Shown here piece by piece: positions 16,113 through 23,633 of a DNA stretch of 42,928 nt. The stretch is taken from NCBI RefSeq assembly GCF_023715525.1, contig NZ_JAMBOG010000025.1:1-42928 (forward strand). The letters run 5' to 3'. This stretch comes from Kocuria rosea. GTDB lineage: Bacteria > Actinomycetota > Actinomycetes > Actinomycetales > Micrococcaceae. The notes beneath the pieces were generated by a model. That model saw nothing but the letters and a program-made list of their open reading frames with translations. It did no database searches and had not been told where the DNA came from. Position 1 is the first letter of the stretch; every line of letters begins with the position of its first letter. The translations under genes and the position numbers were made by a program.

Positions 16113-16217
16113 AGCAGGGTGATCGCCCCCGGCCAGCCCCTCTCCGGGGGACGGCCGTGCGCGCCCCCCGGCGGGTCCGCCCTTGTCCGGTCGCCCCCGC
16201 GGTGCCAGTATCGATGC

Positions 16218-16481
16218 ATGAGCACGTGGACCGTCCTCGCGGCCGCCGGGACGAACCCGCTGGTTCCCCAGGCGGGGGAGAACGCGGTGACAGCAGCCGG
16301 CGCGGTCGTGGTCGCGCTGATGGCGTCCGCGACCGTCTCGCTGCTGCGCACGCCCGGCCAGGACCAGGTCCTGCGCCTGCTCTGGCTGCTCGTGATCCTC
16401 GCGTTCCCCGTGGCCGGCGCGGCCCTGTGGTTCGCCCTCGGCCGCCGCGCCCCCCGCCCCCGGGACTCGCACCCGGCGTAG
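16218..16481 (+). CDS. PLDc_N-type small membrane protein (87 aa)
   Basis: I start at the ATG at 16218; the frame is open to 16047, but that part is antisense to the DUF2382 gene. After a hydrophobic first helix (AGAVVVALMASATVSLL) comes VLRLLWLLVILAFPVAGAAL, the pattern of the phospholipase D nuclease N-terminal domain (PF13396). That domain is a two-helix membrane module, frequently encoded alone as here, without the catalytic HKD part. CAGTAT lies 6 nt before the ATG, suggesting leaderless transcription. Role unknown. The TPR gene follows 47 bp downstream. Confidence 0.7.
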   Translation: MSTWTVLAAAGTNPLVPQAGENAVTAAGAVVVALMASATVSLLRTPGQDQVLRLLWLLVILAFPVAGAALWFALGRRAPRPRDSHPA

Positions 16482-16528
16482 CCCCACCGTCCGCCCCGGT
16501 GGAGGACCCGGCACAGAAAGGAATCCGC

Positions 16529-17212
16529 ATGAGCCATTCCCAGGACGGGCACGGGTTCTTCACCCGGGCCCTCGACGCCGAGGACCGCGGACGGCTCGAC
16601 GAGGCCGAGACCGCCTACCAGCAGGCCATCGTCCTGTTCGAGGAGGAGGGCGACGCCCTGCAGGAACAGGCCGCGTGCCACTACAACCTGGGTCACCTCT
16701 ACCTGGGGATGAACCGGCCCGGCCGCGCGGTGACCGCCTACGAGAACGCCCTCGGGCTCTTCGGGAGGATCTCCGGCAGCGGACGGCACAAGGCCCGCAC
16801 GCACCTGATCCTGGGGAGCCTGCTGCTGGAACTGGACCGCCCGCGCGACGCCGAGGGACACCTGCTCGACGCGCTCGGCCAGTACCTCGACACCCCGCAC
16901 GAGCCGCAGGACCAGGCGCAGTGCCACGTCAACCTCGCCCGGGTCTACGAGCTCGGCGACCGCTCCTCCCAGGCGCTGGCCGCCTACAACCGGGCGCTGG
17001 ACTTCTACCAGGAGACCGAGGGCACGGCCGGCGACCAGGCCGAATGCTTCACCGCCCTCGGGCGCCTGTACGAGCGGGCCGGCCGGATGAAGGAGTCCGG
17101 CTCGGCCTACACGGCCGCCGCCCGCCTGCGCTGGGCCGCCGAGCAGCAGCGCCGGGAGCAGGAGGACCCCACGCGGGACGCCGGGGTGCCGGAGGGCGAG
17201 GAGCGCCCTTGA
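16529..17212 (+). CDS. Tetratricopeptide repeat protein
   Basis: A 227-residue soluble protein starting at ATG after AAAGGAA. It contains about five TPR motifs at ~40-residue spacing. Units begin near residues 10, 48, 88, 130 and 170, and carry the N-L-G-L-Y / A-Y-x-A-L pattern (YNLGHLYLGMNRPGRAV, VNLARVYELGDRSSQAL). The superhelix should act as a protein-binding scaffold. The C-terminus is charged and likely disordered. Its stop overlaps the TTG start of the aldo/keto reductase (TTGA), suggesting translational coupling. No partner can be named. Confidence 0.85.
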   Translation: MSHSQDGHGFFTRALDAEDRGRLDEAETAYQQAIVLFEEEGDALQEQAACHYNLGHLYLGMNRPGRAVTAYENALGLFGRISGSGRHKARTHLILGSLLLELDRPRDAEGHLLDALGQYLDTPHEPQDQAQCHVNLARVYELGDRSSQALAAYNRALDFYQETEGTAGDQAECFTALGRLYERAGRMKESGSAYTAAARLRWAAEQQRREQEDPTRDAGVPEGEERP

Positions 17213-18165
17213 GCTCCCGACTGATCTACGGCTGCATGACGCTCGGCGGGTCGTGGGACGACGGCCCGCTGGACGCCGCGACGGTGGACCGGGCCCGGGC
17301 GGCGGTGCGCGCGGCGAGAGCGGCCGGCATCACGGAGTTCGACCACGCGGACATCTACGCCCACGGCAAGTCGGAGGAGGTCTTCGGGCAGCTCCTCGCG
17401 GAGGATCCGGAGCTGGGCCGCGGGATCACCGTCCAGACGAAGTGCGGGGTGCGCCTGCCGGGCAACACCACCGCCCCGGGCGCCCCCGCGCACTACCGGC
17501 TGGACCGGGACACCATCCGCCGCAGCCTCGAGGGCTCGCTGCAGCGGCTCGGGCTCGACTCCGTGGAGCGGCTGATGCTCCACCGCCCGGACCCCCTGGC
17601 CGACCCGCGCGAGGTCGCGGCCGCGCTGGACGAGCTGCGCAAGGAGGGGCTGATCCACTCGGTGGGTCTGTCCAACATGTCCGTGCGCCAGGTGTCCCAC
17701 TACCAGCAGCTGTTGGCCACGCCCGTCACGGCCCTGCAGCTGGAGCTCAGCCTCCGGCACCGGGGCTTCGTGGAGCACCAGATCCTCGCCAACCAGACGG
17801 AGGCCGCCACCCAGCCCTTCTCGGAGGGGACCCTGGAGTACTGCGCGGCCAACGGCGTGGAGGTGCAGGCGTGGGGCGCCCTGGCCCGGGGCCTGTACAC
17901 CGGCGCCCCGATCCCGCCCGAGGACCGGCACGCCGCCGCCACCGCGCAGACCGTCCACGGGATCGCCCGCGCGCACGGGGTCTCCGGGGAGGCCGTGGTC
18001 CTCGCGTGGCTGATGAGGCACCCGGGCGGGATCCGCCCGGTCGTCGGGACGACGGAGCCCGAGCGGATCGCCGGGTGCGCCCAGGCCGAGGCCCTCTCCG
18101 CCCGGCTGGGCCACGAGGAGTGGTACGCCCTGCTCACCGCGGCCCGCGGCGAACCCATGCCCTGA
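17209..18165 (+). CDS. Aldo/keto reductase (YdhF-like)
   Basis: A 318-residue NADPH-dependent reductase. I choose the TTG at 17209: GAGGAG stands 6 nt before it, it overlaps the TPR stop, and the resulting SSRLIYGCMTLGG matches the first strand of the AKR barrel; an ATG at 17236 would cut that strand. The catalytic tetrad is visible as Asp (FDHADIY), Tyr (IYAHG), Lys (VQTKCGV) and His (MLHRPD). C-terminal GTTEPERIAGCAQA is the NADPH phosphate site typical of the YdhF group. Substrates of this group are mostly unknown aldehydes or ketones. Confidence 0.85.
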   Translation: MSSRLIYGCMTLGGSWDDGPLDAATVDRARAAVRAARAAGITEFDHADIYAHGKSEEVFGQLLAEDPELGRGITVQTKCGVRLPGNTTAPGAPAHYRLDRDTIRRSLEGSLQRLGLDSVERLMLHRPDPLADPREVAAALDELRKEGLIHSVGLSNMSVRQVSHYQQLLATPVTALQLELSLRHRGFVEHQILANQTEAATQPFSEGTLEYCAANGVEVQAWGALARGLYTGAPIPPEDRHAAATAQTVHGIARAHGVSGEAVVLAWLMRHPGGIRPVVGTTEPERIAGCAQAEALSARLGHEEWYALLTAARGEPMP

Positions 18166-18183
18166 CCGGGACCGTCCGCCCGA

Positions 18184-18218
18184 CCGCGCCCGGGAGCTCC
18201 CGCCCCCTCCGGGCGCGG
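18184..18218 (+). terminator. Hairpin after the aldo/keto reductase gene
   Basis: A perfect 10-bp stem (18184-18193 with 18209-18218) with a 15-nt loop, 19 bp after the stop. The rest of 18219-18471 is GC-rich and holds no gene I can support. Confidence 0.6.
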
Positions 18219-18471
18219 CGCGCTCGTGCCCGCAAGCTTCATGGGTCCGCACCGGCCCGGCGGCGCGGGCGCCCCCGCGCGCCGGCGCCCTCGCCCGCCC
18301 CTGCCGTGGCGCTCGTTCCCGCGCCGCTCGGCGAGGCCGCCCCGCCCCGGCGCACCGAGCAGCGGACACGTGCCGCCGACCGGCTGACCGGAGAGCCCGG
18401 AAGCCTTCCCCGCCGGACCGCCGGGACGTCGCACCGCGCGTTCACGGGGCGGCCCACGGTTCGCGGCGCAG

Positions 18472-18534
18472 TTGACATGTGTGGTGCACCACAGAGACCA
18501 TGATCACATAACAAAAACTGTTGCCACAATGTGG
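18472..18534 (+). promoter_or_regulatory. Promoter and palindromic operator of the MFS-quiC1 operon
   Basis: A perfect TTGACA (18472-18477) is followed 2 bp later by the 14-bp perfect palindrome TGTGGTGCACCACA (18480-18493). The core TGGTGCACCA resembles GntR- and IclR-type operators. A second palindrome, CCACAATGTGG (18524-18534), lies downstream. The -10 box is weak (GACCAT at 18-bp spacing). The first palindrome fills the -35/-10 spacer, so a bound protein would block RNA polymerase. This stretch is also locally AT-rich, unlike its surroundings. The regulator is not in the window. Confidence 0.65.
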
Positions 18535-18586
18535 AAACCGATGCCCGCGGGCTCCCGCATGTTGTGGACCGAGAGAAGGACACCTC

Positions 18587-20014
18587 ATGAGCGCAGCCGC
18601 GACGACCGGTGCGGCCCCGGCCGCCCGCGTCAAGACGCCGAGGAGGGCGGCCCTGGCCAGCTGGATCGGCTCGGCCCTGGAGTACTACGACTTCGCCGTC
18701 TACGGCACCGCCGCCGCGCTGGTGCTCAACCACCTGTTCTTCCCCGCCGAGACCTCCCCGGCAGTGGCGATCCTGCTGTCCATGGGCACGGTGTGGGTGG
18801 CCTACGTCGTCCGGCCCCTGGGGGCCCTGGTCATGGGCCCGCTGGGAGACCGGCTGGGGCGGAAGTTCGTGCTCATGCTCACCCTGTTCCTGATGGGAGC
18901 CGGCACCTTCGCCGTCGGCTGCCTGCCCACCTACGACCAGGCCGGGCTGCTGGCCCCGGCCCTGCTCGTGACCTGTCGAATCATCCAAGGGCTGTCGGCC
19001 TCCGGGGAGCAGGCCAGCGCGATCTCCGTCTCCCTCGAGCACGCCCCGGAGCGCCGCCGGGCCTTCATCACGAGCTGGACCCTGCAGGGCACCCAGTTCG
19101 GCACCCTGCTGGCCACGGCCGTGTTCATCCCCTTCACCCTGGTCCTCACCGAGGAGCAGCTGTTCAGCTGGGGCTGGCGGGTCCCGTTCTGGCTCTCGGC
19201 CGTCGTGGTGGTCGTGGCCTACCTGATCCGCCGCCACCTGGAGGAGCCGCCCGCCTTCGAGCTGACCAGGGCTGAGCTGCCCAGCGAGAAGCCGGCCACC
19301 CCGCTGTCGCTGATGTTCAAGTACCACAAGAGCGCCGTGGCCCGGATCGCGTGCGCGGCGATGATCAACACCGTCAACGTGGTGTTCCTGGTGTGGTCGC
19401 TGTCCTTCGCCACCTCCGTGGTGGGCCTGGAGCGCTCGAGCATGCTCTGGGTCTCCGTCATCGCCAACGCCGTGGCCCTGCTCGCGATCCCCGCGGCGGC
19501 CGTGGTCGCCGACCGGGTCGGGCGCAAGCCGGTGTTCCTCACCGGGGCGGCCGGCGCGGCAGCCATGATGTACCCCTACCTGGCCGCCGTCCACGCCGGG
19601 AACTGGACGTTGATCTTCCTCCTCGGGGCCGTCATGTCCGGGTTCTTCTACTCGATGGCCAACGGCATCTGGCCCTCCTTCTACGCCGAGATGTTCCCCA
19701 CCCGGGTGCGCGTGACCGGCCTGGCCCTGGGCAGCCAGATCGGCTTCGCGGTCTCCGGCGGCTTCGCCCCCGTGCTGGCCAGCTCCCTCGCCGGAGCCGA
19801 GGGGGACAACTGGCTGGGCGTCGCGGGCTTCGTCACCGGCGCCTGCCTGATCGCTGTGGTCGCCGCCCTGACGGCCAAGGAGACCAGGGACAAGACCCTG
19901 GAGCAGATCGACGCCCTGCACACCTCCCGCACCGAGGCCGGCGAGCTGCCCGCGCCCGTCGTCCGGGGCGAGGCGCAGGCCGAGGCTGCGACGCCGGCGG
20001 GAGCCGTCCGCTGA
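18587..20014 (+). CDS. MFS transporter, metabolite:H+ symporter (MHS/ShiA-like)
   Basis: A 475-residue 12-helix permease. The N-terminus LASWIGSALEYYDFAVYGTAA is the signature of the MHS family (ShiA, ProP, KgtP). GPLGDRLGRKFVLMLTLFLMG is the MFS loop 2-3 motif, repeated in degenerate form as VVADRVGRKPVFL between helices 8 and 9. ATG at 18587 follows AGAAGGA. The start codon of the QuiC1-like dehydratase overlaps the stop (ATGA). That coupling makes shikimate, quinate or 3-dehydroshikimate the likely cargo; this is inferred, not shown by residues. The tail of ~40 residues is acidic. Confidence 0.88.
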   Translation: MSAAATTGAAPAARVKTPRRAALASWIGSALEYYDFAVYGTAAALVLNHLFFPAETSPAVAILLSMGTVWVAYVVRPLGALVMGPLGDRLGRKFVLMLTLFLMGAGTFAVGCLPTYDQAGLLAPALLVTCRIIQGLSASGEQASAISVSLEHAPERRRAFITSWTLQGTQFGTLLATAVFIPFTLVLTEEQLFSWGWRVPFWLSAVVVVVAYLIRRHLEEPPAFELTRAELPSEKPATPLSLMFKYHKSAVARIACAAMINTVNVVFLVWSLSFATSVVGLERSSMLWVSVIANAVALLAIPAAAVVADRVGRKPVFLTGAAGAAAMMYPYLAAVHAGNWTLIFLLGAVMSGFFYSMANGIWPSFYAEMFPTRVRVTGLALGSQIGFAVSGGFAPVLASSLAGAEGDNWLGVAGFVTGACLIAVVAALTAKETRDKTLEQIDALHTSRTEAGELPAPVVRGEAQAEAATPAGAVR

Positions 20015-21879
20015 TGCGCACCTCGATCGCGACCGTCTGCCTCTCGGGCACCCTCGAGGAGAAGATGCACGCCGCCGCGGCGGCCGGCTTCGACGGGATC
20101 GAGGTCTTCGAGCAGGACCTCGTCGTCTCCCCCTCCTCGCCCGAGCAGATCCGCTCCCTGGCGGAGCGGCTGGGCCTGACCCTGGACCTCTACCAGCCGT
20201 TCCGCGACGCCGACGCCGTGGGTCCCGAGCAGTTCGCCGCGAACCTGCGGCGCGCCGAGGCCAAGTTCCGGCTGATGAACCGGCTGGGCACGGACACGAT
20301 GCTCGTGTGCTCCAACGTGGCCACCGCCGAGTTCGACGACGACGCGCTCATGGCGTCCCAGCTGCGCGAGCTCGGGGAGCTCGCAGCCCGCTACGACGTG
20401 CGGCTCGCCTACGAGGCGCTCGCGTGGGGGAGGTTCGTCAACGACTTCGAGCACGCCCAGCGGATCGTGGACCTCGCCGACCACCCCAGCGTGGGCACCT
20501 GCCTGGACAGCTTCCACATCCTCTCCCGCGGCTGGGACCCCGCGCCGATCGAGGGCATCGCGGCGGAGAAGATCTTCTTCGTCCAGCTCGCCGACGCGCC
20601 GCTGCTGAGCATGGACGTGCTGTCGTGGTCCCGCCACCACCGCGTGTTCCCGGGCGAGGGCGACTTCGACATGGTCGGCTTCATGACCCACCTCGTGCGC
20701 GCCGGCTACGACGGGCCCGTGTCCCTGGAGATCTTCAACGACGCCTTCCGCCAGGCGGACGTCAACCGCACCGCCGTGGACGGGCTGCGCTCGCTGCGCT
20801 GGCTCGAGGACCAGACGCGGCGCGCCCTCGAGGGGGAACCCGTCCGGGACCCCCTCGCCCTCCAGGCGCTGCCCGCGGTCGAGGAGCCCAGCGGCTACGA
20901 CTTCGTGGAGATCCGCACGGGCCGCCTCGGGGAGACCACCCGCCTGCTGCACCAGCTGGGCTTCGCCCTGGGCGGGCACCACCAGTCCAAGGAGAACGTG
21001 CAGCTGTGGGTCCAGGGCCCGGTGCGGATCGTCGTCAACGACGCCGTGCCCGAGGGGTCGCCCACCGGGATCGCGGCGCTCGGCTTCGACGTCGCGGACC
21101 CGGACGCCGCCCTCGAGCGGGCCACGCGCCTGAAGGCCCTGCCCGTGCCGCGCTCCCAGCGCGCCGACGAGCAGGTGCTGCGGGGGGTCTTCGCCCCGGA
21201 CGGCACGGAGGTCTTCTTCTGCGCGGGCGGGGGCAGCGGCGTCCCGGCGTGGCTGGGCGAGTTCGGCGCGGACGAGGAGCCCGACGCCGGGGGCGTCGTC
21301 ACCGGGGTGGACCACATCAACATGGCCCAGCCGTGGCAGCACTACGACGAGGCCGTGCTGTTCTACACCTCGGTGCTCGCCCTGGAGGCGCAGCCCGCCC
21401 AGGACGTCCCCGGCCCGTCGGGGCTGGTGCGCAGCCAGGTGATGCGCTCGGCCAGCGGCGCCGTGCGGATGCCGCTCAACGTCGCCCCGGCCGCCGCGGA
21501 GCAGGGCTCCTTCGTGGGCGCTGCCTATCCGGAGCACGTGGCCGTGGCCTGCACGGACGTCTTCGCGGTGGCCCGGCGGGCCCGCCGCCGGGGGCTCGAG
21601 TTCCTGCCGGTGCCGCAGAACTACTACGAGGACCTCGACGCCCGCTTCGACCTGGACGACGCGTTCCTGGCGTCCCTGCAGGAGCTGAACCTGCTCTACG
21701 ACCGGGACGCCGACGGCGAGTTCCTGCACTTCTACACGGGCACCCTCGGCACGGTGTTCTTCGAGGTGGTCGAGCGCCGGGGCGGCTACGCCGGCTACGG
21801 GGCGCCCAACGCCCCGGTCCGCCTGGCCGCGCAGTACCGGCGCTCGCAGGCCGCGCAGCGCCCGCGGTCGCAGTCCTGA
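20014..21879 (+). CDS. quiC1: QuiC1-type 3-dehydroshikimate dehydratase (TIM barrel + HPPD-like domains)
   Basis: A 621-residue fusion. Residues 1-270 form a xylose-isomerase-like TIM barrel whose Glu134, Asp165, Gln191 and Glu239 fall at the positions I recall as metal ligands of Pseudomonas QuiC1; His168 is also conserved in CLDSFH. Residues about 290-621 are a 4-hydroxyphenylpyruvate-dioxygenase-like vicinal-oxygen-chelate part with a possible His434/His508/Glu584 triad. QuiC1 dehydrates 3-dehydroshikimate to protocatechuate, linking quinate and shikimate to the beta-ketoadipate pathway. ATG overlaps the transporter stop. The VOC half has no proven catalytic role in the homolog. No pca genes occur in this window. 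Confidence 0.9.
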   Translation: MRTSIATVCLSGTLEEKMHAAAAAGFDGIEVFEQDLVVSPSSPEQIRSLAERLGLTLDLYQPFRDADAVGPEQFAANLRRAEAKFRLMNRLGTDTMLVCSNVATAEFDDDALMASQLRELGELAARYDVRLAYEALAWGRFVNDFEHAQRIVDLADHPSVGTCLDSFHILSRGWDPAPIEGIAAEKIFFVQLADAPLLSMDVLSWSRHHRVFPGEGDFDMVGFMTHLVRAGYDGPVSLEIFNDAFRQADVNRTAVDGLRSLRWLEDQTRRALEGEPVRDPLALQALPAVEEPSGYDFVEIRTGRLGETTRLLHQLGFALGGHHQSKENVQLWVQGPVRIVVNDAVPEGSPTGIAALGFDVADPDAALERATRLKALPVPRSQRADEQVLRGVFAPDGTEVFFCAGGGSGVPAWLGEFGADEEPDAGGVVTGVDHINMAQPWQHYDEAVLFYTSVLALEAQPAQDVPGPSGLVRSQVMRSASGAVRMPLNVAPAAAEQGSFVGAAYPEHVAVACTDVFAVARRARRRGLEFLPVPQNYYEDLDARFDLDDAFLASLQELNLLYDRDADGEFLHFYTGTLGTVFFEVVERRGGYAGYGAPNAPVRLAAQYRRSQAAQRPRSQS

Positions 21880-21892
21880 GCCGGTCCCGCCC

Positions 21893-21992
21893 CCCGGTCG
21901 CCGAGTTCCCATCCCGGTCGCCGAGTCCCCGAGGTGCTCGCATTCCCCCACGAACGATCATGGGGAAATGCCAGTGCCTCGGGGACTCGGCG
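21893..21992. repeat. Long hairpin element with a preceding 20-bp direct repeat
   Basis: Arms 21919-21950 and 21961-21992 are 32 nt each and complementary at 28 positions, two of the others being G-T wobbles. They enclose a 10-nt loop. The left arm is preceded by an imperfect 20-nt direct repeat beginning CCCGGTCGCCGAGT (21893 and 21913). It lies between the convergent quiC1 and thioesterase genes, so it can terminate both. Its size and internal repeat are unlike the other terminators here and suggest a REP-like or mobile palindrome. Confidence 0.7.
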
Positions 21993-22052
21993 CATCGCAC
22001 AGGACCGGGTCGGGAGGGGCGGCGCAACGTCCGGCGGATCGAGCCGGCGGGG

Positions 22053-22529
22053 TCAGCGGAAGACGGGCGCTCCGGCGTAGGGCGCCAGGATCTCCTGCTG
22101 CCCGGGCGTGATCCGCAGGACCGTGCCGGTGGCGGGGACGAAGAACGCGAGCTGCGTCTCGGCGCGCACGCAGGTGCGGCGCGTGACGACGTCGATGATC
22201 TCGAAGCCCAGCACGAGGGCCCCGCCGCGGGCCGAGACCACCCACACCCGGACCTCGACCGGCGCGTTGCGGTACTCGAGGGCCCGCAGGTACTTGATCC
22301 GGTGCTCGCTGATCAGCGCCTGGGTGCCCTCCGGCAGCTCCGAGAAGAACGGGATGAGCGGGGGCTCCACCTGGTCACCAGTGCCCACGGGGACGCCGAG
22401 CGCGGCGATCCGGGCCTCCTCCAGGAGCCGGACGACCTCGACGTTGTTGACGTGACCGTACGGGTCCATGTCGCCCCAGCGCATCGGGATCCGGCACAGC
22501 ACGCCCTGCTCGGTGCCCGTCGTCGTCAT
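22053..22529 (-). CDS. Acyl-CoA thioesterase, hotdog fold (4HBT family)
   Basis: A 158-residue protein with ATG at 22529 after AGGAGGG. MRWGDMDPYGHVNNVEVVRLLEEAR is close to the 4-hydroxybenzoyl-CoA thioesterase motif (RWGDMDxxGHVNN), with Asp as catalytic residue and HVNN on the hotdog helix. These enzymes hydrolyse acyl-CoA thioesters. An upstream inverted repeat overlaps its promoter region. Proximity to the dehydroshikimate operon hints at aromatic or acyl-CoA metabolism, but the strands are opposite and no functional link can be shown. Confidence 0.86.
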   Translation of the reverse strand: MTTTGTEQGVLCRIPMRWGDMDPYGHVNNVEVVRLLEEARIAALGVPVGTGDQVEPPLIPFFSELPEGTQALISEHRIKYLRALEYRNAPVEVRVWVVSARGGALVLGFEIIDVVTRRTCVRAETQLAFFVPATGTVLRITPGQQEILAPYAGAPVFR

Positions 22530-22588
22530 GCGATTCCCTCCTGCGCGTCCCGTGCTGTCCCGGCGTCCCGGTGCCCCGGCCGCCCCTC

Positions 22589-22618
22589 AGCCTAGTCGGC
22601 GCGCCGTCACGAAGTGAC
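22589..22618 (-). promoter_or_regulatory. -10 box and inverted repeat between thioesterase and DUF218 genes
   Basis: TAGGCT on the minus strand (22589-22594) is a plausible -10 for the thioesterase. GTCAC-GAA-GTGAC (22606-22618) covers its -35 zone. The repeat is therefore a candidate operator, perhaps for both divergent genes. No clear -35 consensus is visible. Confidence 0.4.
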
Positions 22619-22687
22619 CGCACCGGGCGGGCGGTGCGAGGATCGGGGCAGCCGCCGCCCGCCCGGGCCGGCCACGGAAGGACCACC

Positions 22688-23323
22688 ATGAGCACTGCCA
22701 CGACCCACCGGCCACGGCACCGCACCGCCCGCCGGGCCCGCCGCGTCGCCGCGGTCGTCCTCGGCGCCGCCCTCGTGTGGCTGCTGGCGTGCTGGGCCGT
22801 GCTCCAGCACCCCCGGGTGGACCCTCCCGTGCCGTCGGACGCCCTGGTGGTGCTGGGTCCCCACGACCCGATCCGCATGGCGGAGGCGTTCCGGCTCATG
22901 GAGGCGGGGACGGCGCCGGTCCTGGTGGTGGCCACGCCCGATCCCCGCTCGGTACGGCCCCCGGAGCACCGGCGCTTCATGGAGCAGAAGCGGTTCTGCG
23001 CCGAGGACCGCGGCTACGAGGTGATCTGCTTCCCGCCGGACCCGTCCACGACCCAGGGCGAGGCCCTCGAGCTGCGGGAGCTCGCCGCGGCGCGCGGGTG
23101 GGACCACGTCAGCGCGCTGACGTTCCGCCAGCACGTGCCCCGGGCTCGCCTGCTCCTGGAGCGCTGCTATCCCGGGCGCCTGGACGTGCTCTCCTTCGAC
23201 TACCCGCTCGGGCCCCTCGGCGTCCTGCACCAGTTCCTCTACCAGCCCGGCGGGTTCGTGAAGGCCTGGCTCACGCCCGGCTGCGACCAGCAGCTGCCCG
23301 GGGAGCCCAAGTCCCTGGACTGA
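22688..23323 (+). CDS. DUF218/YdcF-SanA-like membrane-anchored protein
   Basis: A 211-residue protein starting at ATG after GGAAGGA; the upstream in-frame extension lacks a ribosome site. A basic head (HRPRHRTARRARR) and one helix (VAAVVLGAALVWLLACWAVL) give an Nin-Cout anchor. The outside part has DALVVLGPHDPIRMAEAFRL, then PSTTQGEALELRELAA and ALTFRQHVPRARLLLERC, the order of DUF218 (SanA/ElyC/YdcF). Those proteins act in envelope integrity in enteric bacteria with unknown chemistry. Four cysteines occur in the external part (FCAE, VICF, ERCY, GCDQ), possibly forming disulfides. Confidence 0.78.
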   Translation: MSTATTHRPRHRTARRARRVAAVVLGAALVWLLACWAVLQHPRVDPPVPSDALVVLGPHDPIRMAEAFRLMEAGTAPVLVVATPDPRSVRPPEHRRFMEQKRFCAEDRGYEVICFPPDPSTTQGEALELRELAAARGWDHVSALTFRQHVPRARLLLERCYPGRLDVLSFDYPLGPLGVLHQFLYQPGGFVKAWLTPGCDQQLPGEPKSLD

Positions 23324-23336
23324 GCACCGGCCGGCC

Positions 23337-23588
23337 TCAGCCGCCGCGGTCGGCGAGGTCCCGAACCCAGTCGACGGCACGCCGGTCGCTCTCGGTGGAG
23401 GTCGCGTGCGCGTCGTCGCGCCCGGAGAGGACGTCCGCGGCGGAGGGCCGGGGCGAGCCAGGGCGATGGGCCCGCGGCGTCTGCGCGAGCTCGGTGATCC
23501 ACGTCTCGGTCTCCACGCCGCGGTGGGCGTCGGCCGCCAGGCGCGCCCGGGCGGCTGCGGCGGTGAGCGGGTCCACGGGGTCGGTCAT
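23337..23588 (-). CDS. Orphan small protein (83 aa) divergent from a second orphan
   Basis: Starts at ATG at 23588, 3 nt from the edge of an 18-bp inverted repeat. Two parts are visible: an Ala-rich helical head (DPVDPLTAAAARARLAADAH) and a charged, Ser/Asp-rich tail ending WVRDLADRGG. No membrane segment and no known domain. The GGGGGAAG that could serve as ribosome site is inside the palindrome. It is probably coregulated with the divergent gene at 23634. Coding status rests on the start context and amino acid composition, so it is less certain than its neighbours. Confidence 0.55.
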   Translation of the reverse strand: MTDPVDPLTAAAARARLAADAHRGVETETWITELAQTPRAHRPGSPRPSAADVLSGRDDAHATSTESDRRAVDWVRDLADRGG

Positions 23589-23591
23589 ACT

Positions 23592-23630
23592 CCCAGTCTT
23601 CCCCCGGCGGCCCGCCGGGGGAAGACTGGG
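23592..23630. promoter_or_regulatory. Perfect 18-bp inverted repeat symmetric to two divergent start codons
   Basis: Arms 23592-23609 and 23613-23630 are exact complements with a 3-nt loop. Each outer edge is exactly 3 nt from a start codon: ATG at 23588 on minus, GTG at 23634 on plus. In both directions the arm carries GGGGGAAG, 9 nt before the start, so the same repeat supplies both candidate ribosome sites and could also hide them in a hairpin. It may instead be a dimeric operator for both genes. Confidence 0.7.
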
Positions 23631-23633
23631 GCG

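Noticed and set aside
16047-16217. N-terminal extension of the PLDc_N gene
   Set aside because: It overlaps the start of the DUF2382 gene on the other strand and shows no family similarity; the ATG at 16218 has a -10 box in front.
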